NCBI RefSeq assembly: GCF_020740795.1
Contig: NC_067285.1
Location: forward strand, 19,635,241 to 19,699,240
DNA length: 64,000 bases
Reading direction: 5' to 3'
Origin: Apus apus
Taxonomy: Eukaryota > Chordata > Aves > Apodiformes > Apodidae
Positions 24,021 through 36,079 of the stretch are shown one piece after another. The translations under genes and the position numbers were made by a program. The notes under the pieces are model-generated. The model saw only the letters and a list, made by a program, of their open reading frames with translations. It made no database searches and was not told the DNA's origin. Each line of letters opens with the position of its first letter. Position 1 is the first letter of the stretch.

Positions 24021-26444
24021 GTATGTTACTTGCTTACCTTCCCACTTTTTCTCTTGGATTAAGTATGTATCTTGAACACAGAGAGAATGCAGAGCCTGAG
24101 TGTGCGAATCATGTTCCTATTTAGGAATAGTCAGCTTTTGCCTGAGGTTGTGTTGGTTTAAAAGCACCATTCTGGAATTATTTAGTTAAATCAGTGTAAA
24201 TTCATTTGTGGGTGCTTTTTAAGTCTATTTCAAGGCAATTCAGTTTGCACTTGTGAAATGCACAGATATGAGAGCTAATCCACTGTAGCCAGAGACAAAA
24301 TTGTCCTGCTTTTGCTCATTTAGTTTTGAATTGGAACACTTACTGAGCAGATAAGGATGTAAGCATTTAGTTGCTGCTATGGCTACCTTTTAATTGGGCA
24401 AAACCAGAACAGTTTTTAAAAAGAGAAGTGGTAAAAGGGACTTAAATCCAAATCTCTGAGGTAAATCAACAGGGTTTTCTTTCTGTTCCGTCATCTAGGA
24501 GGTGGGTTAGCACAAGTTCCCTGTGAAAGCCATGTTAGACTGGAGAAATTTTTACGAGTGGTTGTGCCTGAAGCAAAAGAAATTCAGGTTGATTCTTAGG
24601 ACTCCAATTCATGCAACCAAGATGAAGTGCACTGCAATTCATGTAGTGGCTGCCCCCTCTACTGCAAGGATGTCTTAACTTCTTGAATTAAATGTGTTCT
24701 TTACCTGGGTGTGCTGGGCTGCAAATTTGCAGCTGTCACAGATCTGTTTCTCAAGCAGCTGAGCTGTCCTGAAAGTGGGGTTAGAAGGGATTTGGAATCT
24801 ACCAAGGTTTAGAAGGCAAGCTGTCCTTACTCACAGAGCTTTGCATGCCAACTAGACATGCAATTGGAAAATGTTTTGCTGGTGATTGAAAAGTGTCATC
24901 TGGGGGGGTAGCTGAGCATCAGTAACTTTGCAAATCCACAGCACTGTTACAGTCTCTTCAGAGCAAAATCACACTACAAACTGAAAAGTTTTGCTGCCAT
25001 TTCTCATTTGGCCTTTAATTTGATGGCTCATTACTTCAGTGAGGAAGCTGCTTTGAATGAAATATTTTCATTTTTGTTCCCTCCAACCCCCTCTCTTCCA
25101 CATATACTGAAAATTGTTTGCCTTTCAGTGTAAGGATTCCATATAATGAAAAGCATATGCTTTCAAAGATTTATTGTCTCCAGGTTATTTTAGCTAATAA
25201 ATGCCTTATATGAATGCGAATAGGAGGGTTAGTGTGAATATTTAGCACTTGTTACAATGCTGCCTTTGCTCCCTTCATTTGGGTTCTAAATCTGGGGAGT
25301 GCTGTGATAAGCTGGAGCAGCTGGGGAGTGCATGTGGGTTTTCATTCATGTCTCCACAGGGGCAAGCATATGCTGTCACTGCCTACAGATGGCATCAGAT
25401 AGCTCACCTGTGAGTCAGAGGTTCACGTAATATCTATGGGATATCATCAGTAGTCATGTTGCAGTGCCCTTTGTATTTTGAGACTAAAATATTTTTAATT
25501 AAAATATTTGGGACTAAAACACGCTACTGTGTTTTTCCAAAAGAACACCAGCTTGTATCTTGGTTACAACTTTGTATATTTGGGTAGCCATTATTTTATT
25601 CTCTGAAAAAACTGATAGTGAATGATTCAGCATGGTTTCGTATCCACCTTGTGGTGCTGCTTATCTTTAAAGAGGAGAGAAGCTGAGTGGACCTACAGAA
25701 GCAGAAAATGTATAAAATGTATAGTCTCTCATTTAGAAGTAGTTGATAGAGATGTAACAAGATCCAGTGCCTAAAAGTTCAAGCTAGATAAATTCAGGAA
25801 AAGTGATGTTGGTCGTTTTTAGTACAGTACAGTACAGAGCTTGCCAGGATGCTTCAGCATGTCCAGCAGTTGCAGTTTTGCATCAGAAGAGACACTCTAG
25901 CTCAACTAAAACTTGCTGGGTCTGATGCAGATGAAATTGTCTGGTCTGCATAATGAACATGTCAAGCTAGATGATAATGATAATTTCCTTTTGAGTTTAA
26001 AGACTATGACTCTATGTACTGTGTGATCACAGAGTGGAACAAACTTTTTGGGTCACGGATTTGAGCCTCCTGCTATGAAGAGGAAACCATGACATAGAAC
26101 CCATTTCATAATCTGATCCAATTTTCATCTATAAACCTGTGTAAAAGGACCTAAACTTATTACTGGCTGTTGCCTTGACTCTGTGAATGTGCTGCACAAG
26201 GGCTCAGACACAGATAATCAGTTGTGTTGCTTTTTCTCTGGTAGATGAGAGTAAATGTGATACGTGAAGTAGAAGTCTCCATGTGTTTGGCTTGAAAGGC
26301 CAAACAGAAAAACGACAAAATAAGAATAGTTTGCACAGCCCAAGCTCTGACAGTTTCTATGAAGGATGTTTTTGAGAGATCCAGTGTAGTCCAGCTGATA
26401 CTGACTTGGTCTGTTTTCTTCTTTTTTGATTTTCTTTCTTACAG
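24021..26444 (+). other. MARCHF8: MARCHF8 last intron
   Basis: A 2.4-kb intron with donor GTATGT and an acceptor after a strong T/C tract ending CTTACAG. It contains a likely old LINE 3' end at 25940-26015 and a triple AGTAC repeat at 25821-25835. Confidence 0.75.
25940..26015 (+). mobile_element. Diverged CR1-like LINE 3' end
   Basis: The stretch GTCAAGCTAGATGAT, a diverged middle, then ACTATGACTCTATG parallels the CR1 3' end (GGACTAGATGATC ... ATTCTATGATTCTATG). Sequence from about 25740 may belong to the same or another old LINE, but I cannot set the 5' limit by eye. Confidence 0.5.
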
Positions 26445-26749
26445 GGATTCTAGAGTGGCCATTTTGGACTAAGCTGGTGGTTGTGGCTATTGGTTTCACT
26501 GGAGGACTTCTGTTCATGTATGTACAGTGCAAAGTGTACGTACAGCTGTGGAAGAGACTTAAAGCTTATAACCGAGTAATATATGTACAGAACTGTCCAG
26601 AAACTAGCAAAAAGAATATTTTTGAAAAACCTGCACTAATGGAGCCGAACTTTGAAAGTAAAGAAATGCTTGGAGTTCATCATTCAGACACAAACTCTTC
26701 ACATTACACAGAGCCAGAAGACTGTGCTGCAGAAATCCTTCATGTCTGA
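26445..26749 (+). CDS. MARCHF8: MARCHF8 last coding exon, second transmembrane helix and C-terminal tail
   Basis: It begins after acceptor TTTCTTACAG, with GG completing the split Gly, and encodes 100 residues before TGA at 26747-26749. Order: ILEWPFWTK, the second hydrophobic helix ([17 protein letters not shown]), the membrane-proximal [16 protein letters not shown] with a Tyr-x-x-Leu sorting-type motif, then a variable tail ending EILHV. The human tail ends EIIHV. The tail differs mainly around [12 protein letters not shown]. The tyrosine motifs of this tail are associated with endosomal traffic and activity in MARCHF8. Confidence 0.97.
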
Positions 26750-27687
26750 TTGCTGGTTGGGAGGGGTGTTTCTGTATGTCCTTGAAGATTTAAAATATCA
26801 TTGTTTACTGCAAACTACTCTCTACCTTTTTAAAATCAGCTAACAGCTGAGGGCTGGTGGATGAATTTTTTTACATTTGTTTTTTGTTGGAATTTTTAAA
26901 AATCCCTTTGGCATATCTTTCAATGTCATCATGGTTGCATACCTCTCAACATTTTGTCTCTCATACTGGATGATCAAAGATACCCACAGGATACTGGGTA
27001 GAATGAGCCTTGGGTTTGGTATCAAGCAAGCAGCTAGTGAACTGTCGTCAACTTCATGGAGTCTGTTACTTTAGAAGATGACTTAAAGTGTTTATTTGTA
27101 GAGTGGGGTTTGCTTGTTTGTCTGTTCTTGAAGTGTGATGAAGGAGATTGCCCCAGACACTGAGGGAAATAGGAGAGCTAGAGACTAATCTACCACTAAC
27201 ACTGCCACTAACATTTTGTCTTAGGCAGCAGGTGTAAAATTTTGCTTTACATATTGTGATGCGACTTACAAAGCATATAGCACTTTTAAAAATCTTTATT
27301 TTGTAATATGTATGTGAAATAAGGATGAAACTTGAAAAAATGTGTCATTTTCAAAACATCTCTTCATTCTTTATCCCATTGATTCTTCTGGAACATAAAC
27401 CTCTTGCCTTATATAAAAAAAATAATTAAAAAAAATTCCAAACTCTGATTTCCAACACATGCCCACATTATCTTACTAAACATAACACTAAAAAGCTTTG
27501 CTTCTTTGGGTTTCCTTTGAGGAACAATTTTTTTCAAAGGATTTTGCACTTGTGACTTGTGTGTGGGAAGTAGTGGATGTGTACAGTGTTCGTTTTCAAC
27601 GCGCAATGGTTTCAGTGCTCTGTTTGGGGGATTGTTTTTGGTTTTTTTATTTCTTTTAAACAGGTGAGACCATCAACACACCTGCAC

Positions 27688-27706
27688 ATATATATATATA
27701 TATATG

Positions 27707-27739
<33 letters not shown>
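27688..27739. repeat. (TA)n microsatellite in MARCHF8 3'UTR
   Basis: About 25 TA units interrupted by GTTTT. It is self-complementary and would form an RNA hairpin if transcribed. Confidence 0.9.
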
Positions 27740-27744
<5 letters not shown>

Positions 27745-30700
27745 CCTGAAGTAACTTTCATTTCAAACCATTGGCAAAGGGTTTGTTGCCATATTGGTAA
27801 AAGTGTGAGCTCTTATGGAAGAAAAAATATTTAGTCAATACAGCTGAAGTTGTTTTTCTTTTTAGTTCTGTGTTGTGTCTGAATTACACAAGAATTTTAC
27901 ATTGTCAGAGGAGATATTGAGATCAAAGTCTAGGAAGTAAATGTGTTAAGTGGATGAGTTTAAAAATACCTGCCTGGTTTTAGTCCTGGAGTGATGCTTA
28001 AATGGTCAGGGGATAGTTTTGTCTGTGCTTTTGAATTTGGTACTGGCTTTTTAATCAGTCAGCCTCAATGAAAAGAGAGGGACAGCATTAAAATCTGCTT
28101 GCAGGACCTTAGAGAGAGTTATCCAAAGCCAGGGGTATCTGCTGTTAATTTGCTTGACCAGCCTTCATTACCAAACCCTGTTCTAGCTTCAAGCTCTCAT
28201 TTAACCAAAGTCTCAGTTCAAGTGGAGCAGAAATAAAGCCCCACAAAAGGTCAGCACATGAGGCCTCTCCTTTTGAAAGCTGACTTTCTCTACCTGAGCC
28301 CTATCTGAATCTCTGTATAATGAATGATAATCTTCTGGTTGGTCTTAGGAGTTGCCTCGACTTCTCAGTTAGATAGAAGCTTCAGTTTATGTGTTGAGAT
28401 AGTGAACTAAATCCCCAGCTCCAGTTCAGGTTTTACTTAGTGTTTTTCAAGTACAACTTTTGTTGAGCAAGTTCTTTTAATAAAAAAAGTAGTTGCTTTA
28501 AGAATAGTTTCCAAAGAATTTCTGTAAGAGATTGATTTTTTTTTTCCTTAAAATGTAGTATTAATTTATTTTTAAATTAATCTTTTAAAAGAAGGCAGAG
28601 AAGGGACTATGGTAAGAGAACACACACCAGTGGCTTCTAAGACCTTTTGGAGGCAAAGCGTGTGTGCCTCTGTGTGATCTCATGCTTGAAGCTTACTGGC
28701 TGTGATCTTCATGAGCAACAAGGTACCTTGTTCTTGAGATGTTTTAAAATACCCAGACCTCTAGGCAGTCCTAGCAAAGCTCCACTGGCATGGGTTTGTG
28801 CTAGGTGTCAAGATGTCCCATGCTTATGTGATACAGGCAGACAAACCCTGCATACCCTGCTAGTATCAGGGTAACTTCATTATGAGATGTGTGGAGTTTG
28901 TTGCCTATGCCTGCCATAATTTGAAGTGCAATTACTCGGGCCCTTCCCTGAACTCTGCTGTGGATGATCCTCTTCTGTCAGGAGAACCCAGAAAATACAC
29001 TGTCTTGTTTTGTTTTCTATTTTGTTCTGTGAAAAGTTTTACTAGATAAACTCAGGTGGTTTAACTATCAGGTCTTGCACACATTCATCATATGCTTCTG
29101 AAATGCCCAAGTGCAGAGACTTACATGTCTGTGAGATGCTCACGTTACAACTGCAAGATGCACAGAAGCAGCTGCCAGCTCATGCTGTGCACGTTCTCAT
29201 CCGACCTGTGGCCAGTTGGTGAAATGAAAATGGACAAGTTCTGGTATGAAAACTGCTTGTTCTCCAGCTCACACCTGAGAGGCACTTGTGTCTGACCAAT
29301 GTTCTGACAAATCCTGATTTGGCATACTGTAATGTGCTTGTCCTGTTTCAGTCACTGTCATGTATGATTCTTAGTGAAACATTGTGAAGTCTCATTTGGT
29401 GGTTTGGAAGCTCCATGTGGCACATGGCAGGTAGTGTTCAGTGTATTCAAGATACTGAAGGATTTTGCTGTGCCGCTCTATACTTTAGCTTTTGAAGAAA
29501 AATTATCTCTGGCAAAATCATCTAGGAAAAAATATTTGTGAATGAAACTGTTTTAGCCAGTGTTGCTGCTAACCATTCCCTCTTCCAGCAGGTCTTTTCG
29601 GAATGAGAGTTAAGGCCTAATATTTAAACTCTTTATACTGCTAAAGGAATGTTCATAGCAGGAAGGGATGCAAAAGACATCCATCTGTCAGGGGTTTTCA
29701 TTTATGCTGATCACACTTACACTGATTCTTGCCTGGTGTTAACAGTGGGCTTCTGGAGCTACAGTGCTCTGCTTTGGCATGGTGTCATCAAATAGTGTGA
29801 GAAGGCTGAATGGTGCTTTTTCCTTCTTTCTCTTCAAGGAGATTCTCTTGACTTGTTATCAGCTTCCAGCTGCAAAGCACTGATGCTAGCTCAGGTGAGC
29901 TTCATCCTTCCCATCAGTTAGGGGGGCAACCAGCCCCTGTCAGTTCAGGCTTTCTAACCCTTCCTTCTGGTAGCGCTTGAAATTACTGAAATAGAAGTCA
30001 GATTTTTTATAGTCCTGTTCCTTGATCAAAGTTAGTTTTGGTTACCTGAAACTTTTCTGAGACCAGTATCTAAGTAGGAGAGAATATAGACTTAATACCA
30101 TTGACCATGACCCCTTCCCTAGCTTGCCAGAGCCTTTGCTATACACCCCATGCTCTAGACATCCGACTAGACTCGCATGCCACAGACTTGAATTTGTTCC
30201 AAAAGAACACCGGCTGTGCCAAGGAAATTTCCCTGCCATGTCCTTTTTGGTATTATTTGCCAGGTCATGAGCATGCATTGTGTTAGAAATACAGGCATGT
30301 GCTGCAGAAGGTTGATCCCCTTTAAGAGATCATGAGATGCTAAATTCCTATGAATTCTCAGGACTTTCTTCAACTGTAACCTGTTATTTTTGGGTCAGGG
30401 GTTGTTGCCCTGTGTTCTGAAGAGATGGCCAGACCTGCAGACAGCTTCCTCTGATTGAGTGTCATTGAGATTGGCTTTGCTTCAGCTGGAGGGATTCAGC
30501 AAAGGTTACACTGAGCCTGCAAGGGGTTAGAGAAGTGCTGGTCCTCCATGCTGTACCTGGAAAATCCTGAGAAGCAATAGTAGCTTCCTGTCCAAGCCCC
30601 CTTCTGCCAATCCCACAGGTGGCAGTGCTGTAAGGAAGGGGTTCTTGCTGTGCCACTCGTGCTGCGTGGATATGGCCACGCATGGGAGCAGGTTGCTTCT

Positions 30701-31345
30701 GCCCTTCATTGGGCTGGGTAAGTATCTATGACAAAGTGGGACCTGGGTCCAAAATTCTGCTAAAGCTGAGGTATGTTAAGATACAGAATTCTGGTGTAGT
30801 CTGCTGTGGAGATAGTGGCCAGCAATGAAAGGGAGGTTGGTGATTCTGGGTTGGATTCATCTCATGTGGGGGAAGCAGGGCAAATACAAAATCAAGGATA
30901 CTGCTGGTTGGATTTTCACAGCTTTACGTTAGATACGTGACAATAATTTCTAAGTGGGACCTTTTATTTTGTGATTATTTTTTAGTTTTGAGATATTGTG
31001 GTGTCGGGATATTCCAATGAAGTACTGAAAGCACTTGTCTTTGTATAGAAGATAACTGTATAAAAAATTGCAGCTGATCTTGTAAAACTTAGGTAAAATA
31101 TTTGTAGATAGGTAATTGTATAACGTTAAAAAACTTTACACTGGCATGTGTTGTATAGTTTATACAAGGCACTTCACAATTCTGCAGAATTTTTTAGTTA
31201 GTAAATTTCTAGTAACTTAAATGTATAGTTTTATATCCTTTCATGTATGTTCATTTTCTCAGTATTACCACTTGCAGAATTATTTTTAGTTTCTTAAACT
31301 GTAATTGGTTATTTGTGTGTGATACACAGGGTTATTGACTGCAGC

Positions 31346-31351
31346 AATAAA
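31346..31351 (+). terminator. Likely distal polyadenylation signal of MARCHF8
   Basis: AATAAA preceded by TGTA-containing AT-rich sequence and followed by a TAC-A(7) cleavage-like context near 31362-31370. A T/G-rich element (TGGTTTGTTTG) lies near 31400. This is the best-formed 3'-end signature after the stop codon. Confidence 0.55.
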
Positions 31352-33681
31352 GTGTTTCTATACAAAAAAAGCAGAACAAAACAAAACTATTACAGTATCT
31401 GGTTTGTTTGAAAAGCATTAGAGGCTCATGTGAGAGAAAAATTAAGGTCTCCAGTAGTAAGATGATCAAAGTGAGTTACTTCCACTGGAGTAAACATGGA
31501 ACTTGATGGGTCTTCAGTGTAGCAGGCCAACACAGAGTAGCATCTCGTGACAATTTTATGTTAGAATGATTCAGAATGGTAAAGGGATACTTAATTGGGT
31601 GACTCCTTCAATGCAGTGAGAAGCTCTGACTATACAGGTGCTTTGGGCTCAGATGCAGTAATAATTTTCTGGCTTGTGCCATGCAGGAGGTGGGGAGAGA
31701 GGATTCCTGTGGGCCTTAAAATCTGGAGCTTCTGGAATCGACACTGAGTGTTGCTATGAAGGCTTTGTGTCTGAAGTCAGTGTTCTCACACACATTGGGT
31801 TCTGTGCAGAGCAGAAGATACTTGTTACAATGATTTTCCTCTGAGAAGAAAAATAATTTTGTGTAAGTGGCATGGTGGATGGCTGCATTTATCCTTCATT
31901 GCTGATGGCACGAGCATGATTGCAGTGCTGCGTGTTTTCATGCCAGAGAACATGAAGCTTTGAGCAGTTTCTCTTGAATAGGTTTCTAGCACCAGTAGAT
32001 GAAGGAAAGCAGCTGTCTGTGCTGCTGCGAGAAGGCTTGTGCAAAAGCATAAATGCCAAAGAGCAAATAAAATCTAAAAAGTTGCGTCTGTAACAGACAC
32101 AAGGAGTCTCAAAGAAACTCTTTAATTGTATATGTCTTTATAAGGAGTAATTAGTTTTAAATTTTCTTTTAGGTAAGGAAAGGGAATAAATCTTAATGCT
32201 GCAATCCTAGAGAGGTGTCTTCCTTGCAAAACAAAAGGCTCTGTCCTGTATTCCTTAGTGAAGCAAGTCTGGTTGCAACATAAAGTTTGTAAACCAACCA
32301 GGAAGGCCTCTATACAAAAATAACCTGATGGAGAGATGATACAATAATTTCCAGGGCCTGCTGTTTGACTGATAGTTTCTGGGATGACAAGCTGATAGAC
32401 GGTTTAAAGGACACAGCCTTGTAGAGCCATCTGGCTGCTTGTTAAAAAGTGTTCCTCATCTTGGGTTCAGGCACGTTGAGTTAATTTTAAAATAACTTCT
32501 TCCCTCTTGTAAACTTCATTTTTATATGAAAGACTATTACTGTCACTGTGTGAAGCGTGTCCGTCTCCAGAGTGGAGCAAAGCACTGGCTCAGCAGCACA
32601 TGGCACAGCTGTGACTCCAGGATCAGGATTATTCAGCAGGTCCCCAGAAGCTGGAGCTGTCTGGTGAGTAGTTACTGGCCTCTGGCTGGCAGGACCAGCA
32701 TGACTTGCCTCTCGGAGCAGGACAGAGCAAGGTTGTGGGGAGGCAGGAGGGCAGCAGCAGGGCTTGGTGAGATCCACCTGAGTGTCCTCTGGAGGCTACA
32801 GAGATATCAAGTGGTGTAACTCCAGCTGCTAACTGAAAATGAAGTCCCAAGAGCCGGGTTACACTGCTGTTCAGCCCATCCTTCAGGGACTGTTCACCTT
32901 CCTTCAATCCCCCCCTTCCCACAGCAATTCTGTGGACCATGCTCCTGTCACCCACCCCCTCCATTTCAGATTTCACTGTCCCCAGCTTCTTCACCCATAT
33001 CACAATGCATTTGGCCCTTTTCATTCTTTCTACTTGTGCAACCCAAATGTCCTTCCTCTTCCATACTTCCCCTTTCACCACTGTAATTATTTCTCGGTCA
33101 CTCAGCTTGCCTCTGGGCATGGCTGGGCAGAGAGGGCTGTGCTGGGAGGAACCAAATTGTTATCAGCATGTGATTCATAGGAATGACCATGAAGGTACCC
33201 AAAAGTGACACTGTGCAAATAAAGCTGTGTCCACCTGTCATCCCAGTTTTTCCTGTAAATCCTCTAGGTTCCAGTCTCTGATATATGGGATGGTCTCTGA
33301 TATTTTGGGATTCTATTGTGTTACCACAATACAGACAGTAAGAGAGTGCTTTTTCATGGACCTGGGATGGATGGGGGACATCAGGAAATCAGGCAAGAAT
33401 ACCTCATTATAGAACAAGAACCAAACAGGAAAAGATCCATTCATCTTGGCTAAACGGAGAGAAGGAAATAAAATGCAGAAGGGAGGCAGGGAAGGTTTTT
33501 AAAGAAAAAAAAATAATCATTACAGCCCTGGGTAAAGGAGATGGGGAGCAAGTTCAGTACATTATGCAGGGTAGATTAATTGGAAATGCAATATTGCTTA
33601 GAGAACGTCAAGTGATGGCAAACTTTTAAGAATATTCTTTTAAGGGTATTCTACAGAAAAGGCAATATGGGTGGCAGAGGA

Positions 33682-33709
33682 ACTGAAAGTGGAAAACTGA
33701 AAGTGGAAA
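33682..33709. repeat. Exact tandem 14-mer with GAAA cores
   Basis: ACTGAAAGTGGAAA occurs twice in a row (33682-33695, 33696-33709). The GAAA cores resemble IRF/PRDM1 sites, although one spacing is 3 bp rather than the usual 2. Confidence 0.6.
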
Positions 33710-35987
33710 AGAGAGAGGAGACCTTGCCTGAGATTAAGGAGCTGAATGAAGTTGTTTAAAAAGCTTTAACATCAGAGGAGGGTTTGAAATAACTAAATAA
33801 AACAACTAGAGCAGAGAGGGGAGATCACCTCTCAGGGTGTGCTTGTTAAATCTCGAGGCTTCAAGGAATCAGGCTTGCAATTCCTAATATTTAAACCTTC
33901 ACTAAATTAACATCCCAGACATTTTTGCTGGGAGCCCCTTGCAGTGCTGGTTTGCTCTGACACTCTCTGTCTCAAAGGCCACCTGCAAACAAGGCAGGCT
34001 ATGCAAGCATAGGAGAATTCATCACTGTTGGAGCCATGGTGCTGGTATAGCAGGTTCCTTTGTCAAGAGAAACAGTTACCCTTGTGGTTGGGAAAGAATA
34101 GGAAATGTCTCGGACTGACAACTTGATCCCAACTCAGAAAGCACAGCTGTCCTGGAGAGTGTATGCAGTATTTCATATGTTCTTTACACCCAAGCATCCC
34201 AAATTAACTCACTAAGTAGCATTTTCCATTCCTGTGGGTAAATTGAGGTAGCTCTGGAGTTTGCCTTGCCACTTGTTTGGTCTCATGCTTAACTTCCTGC
34301 TCTTGAGAGTACTGTGTTAAAAAAGGACTGGTTCTGATCATGGGATTAGTTAAACCGGTGTGTCTCATGCCAGCGAGATGTTGATTGATTTTATCCTGAA
34401 ACTGCTTTCAGGACCATGCTACATTCATGGCCATGCCTAAGCAGTTGCACTCCAGAGAAATAAGATGGAAATTAAATCAAACCACTGAGCAGCTCTCTTA
34501 GCAGCCTGTGGCCAAATTAACCTGTGGTAGAAGTTAGATGCATTATTTCAGGGATTAATTTGGACCTGCTTGACTTCAGATTAGAGTTGATACTGCACAA
34601 ACCTTTCTCAAGAGCCTACTTTTGCTGCCGGGGCTTAGGACTTTTGCACCCACTAATGCAGCTGTATACCTTGTGCTTGCCTTGTCCCTGACTTACCTGT
34701 CCCATGCCTCTGCTCTCCCTTCTCCCTTTGTTACCTGCAGAGCCTCCGAGAACTGGTTTGAGATGGGGAAGTCTGAAAGCAGGCTTCCTTCTCTCTGTCT
34801 CCTCTTTTCTCTCTTTTTCTAAAGTGCCAGAGCAGCAGAACTACATCCACAGAGGCAGAGAGAGACTCACAGCCCCTTGCAATCTGAATGATCCCTTGCA
34901 CAAAAGGAATAAAGCGTTTGTAGTAAGTCTTGATATTGTAACTCCATTTGGGGTTTGTGAGAGACTCAGCAGGTGTCAGAATTGCCACTACCTGGAAGGC
35001 AGAGCAAAAATACTCTGTGCTGAGCTTTTCAATCTTGAGATTAATTTCTGGACCCTGTGAGCTGGGACAGAGGCAGGTCTGTGAAAAAGGAGTTTTTTCT
35101 TCCTATCCTGGTGCAGCAATACACAATTAGCACCCATATGTTCCCAGCTGTTAAACCCATGCCCCTTAGATTAATTATGTAGCTTGGAAATTTCTGTAGG
35201 CTCTACTGATTCCCTCCATCATTTATTATCATGTTGTGTTATTCTTCCCCACTCCCAGTCCTTTATTAGCATCTTTCAGGAAAGCCATCTGCCCACCCAA
35301 ATTGTCTGTAGTCTCAGGAGAGCTATAAGATATGTGACATCTTCACAGAACAACCTTGTTTTTCACTAGCATTGCAAGGAGATAAAGGGGGACAGCAGCT
35401 GACTTCTGCTGTGATTTTCCATCTAGTAAATCCGACTGATGCTTAGGAGAATGAGGGCTGTGAATAACAAACAGCAAAATCCATGGCAGAGTAGATGTGC
35501 CCCTTGCAAGTGGCTGCCCTAGCTCCCCACTAACACAGTCAGCTCAGGAAAAGCAGCTGCTGATGTCAGAAGGGCTCAGTTTATGAAACCATCTTCAAGT
35601 GAGGAGGGAGGTGGGTGAATTGCAGAGAGACTGGAGTGCAGAGCTGGTGCAGGAAGCAGATCTTTGCTCCCCAGGAAAGCAGTTTGGGGAGAAATAAGCC
35701 TAGGCTCACTGCCTGCATTGCGTGTGTGACTGGACAGGAGTGACTGTGACTGATTCCGTGATTCTAAGACTGGTTTTGCAAGCAGGTGCCAGAAACCAGC
35801 ATGGGGTCTCTGCAGTTGCCCACACAAGGACTGCCAGATACGACGGTAGTTATTGATAGTGATTTGGAGCTCGAATACTCTGACATCTTTTGCGTTTTTC
35901 TTGCTGGCAAAGGAAGTAAAACTGCACACCACCTGGCAGCTGCCCTGTTTGAAAACGGAACGCAAAATGGGGCGGGGGAAGAAAGGG

Positions 35988-36044
35988 TTGTTTGTTTTTT
36001 GTTGTTTTCTGTTTGTTTGTTTTGGGGTTTTTGTTGTTGTTGTT
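35988..36044. repeat. G/T-rich low-complexity tract
   Basis: TTG and TTTG runs of about 57 bp directly before the CpG-rich block. Confidence 0.8.
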
Positions 36045-36079
36045 TGCTTATATTTTTCACGCTGACAAAGGGGATAACG

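Larger units (their letters stand above)
1..31370 (+). other. MARCHF8: MARCHF8 gene span (5' end outside window)
   Basis: This is the 3' part of the gene for the membrane-associated RING-CH-type E3 ligase MARCHF8. Five constitutive coding exons and one large cassette exon join in frame with GT/AG borders and encode about 254 residues of the short form. The human short form, recalled as 291 aa, has about 34 more N-terminal residues, which must lie upstream. The product sits in endosomal and plasma membranes, with an N-terminal cytosolic RING-CH finger, two transmembrane helices and a cytosolic tail. It ubiquitinates receptors such as MHC class II, CD86 and transferrin receptor. The 3' boundary is inferred from an AATAAA at 31346. 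MARCHF1 is the closest paralogue, but the N-terminal linker and C-terminal tail match MARCHF8 better. Confidence 0.9.
26750..31370 (+). other. MARCHF8: MARCHF8 3'UTR (inferred)
   Basis: About 4.6 kb from the stop to a likely distal poly(A) site. There are no splice-supported exons and no recognised repeat except a (TA)n tract at 27688-27739. Other AATAAA hexamers lie at 28232 and 28479 and could give shorter transcripts. The last 400 bp (about 30960-31370) are strongly AT-rich, with repeated TGTA elements, as in 3' ends. The end point is inferred, not seen in a transcript. Confidence 0.55.
31371..36079. other. Intergenic region, MARCHF8 side
   Basis: About 4.7 kb with no supported gene. It holds an exact tandem 14-mer with interferon-element-like GAAA cores (33682-33709). 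A G/T-rich low-complexity tract (35988-36044) leads into the CpG block. A possible relic CR1 tail (GATTCCGTGATTCTA, about 35752-35766) is too short to call. Confidence 0.6.

Noticed and set aside
32526..33208. Several overlapping open frames after MARCHF8 on both strands
   Set aside because: Short, overlapping in opposite strands, without family similarity or splice support; treated as intergenic.
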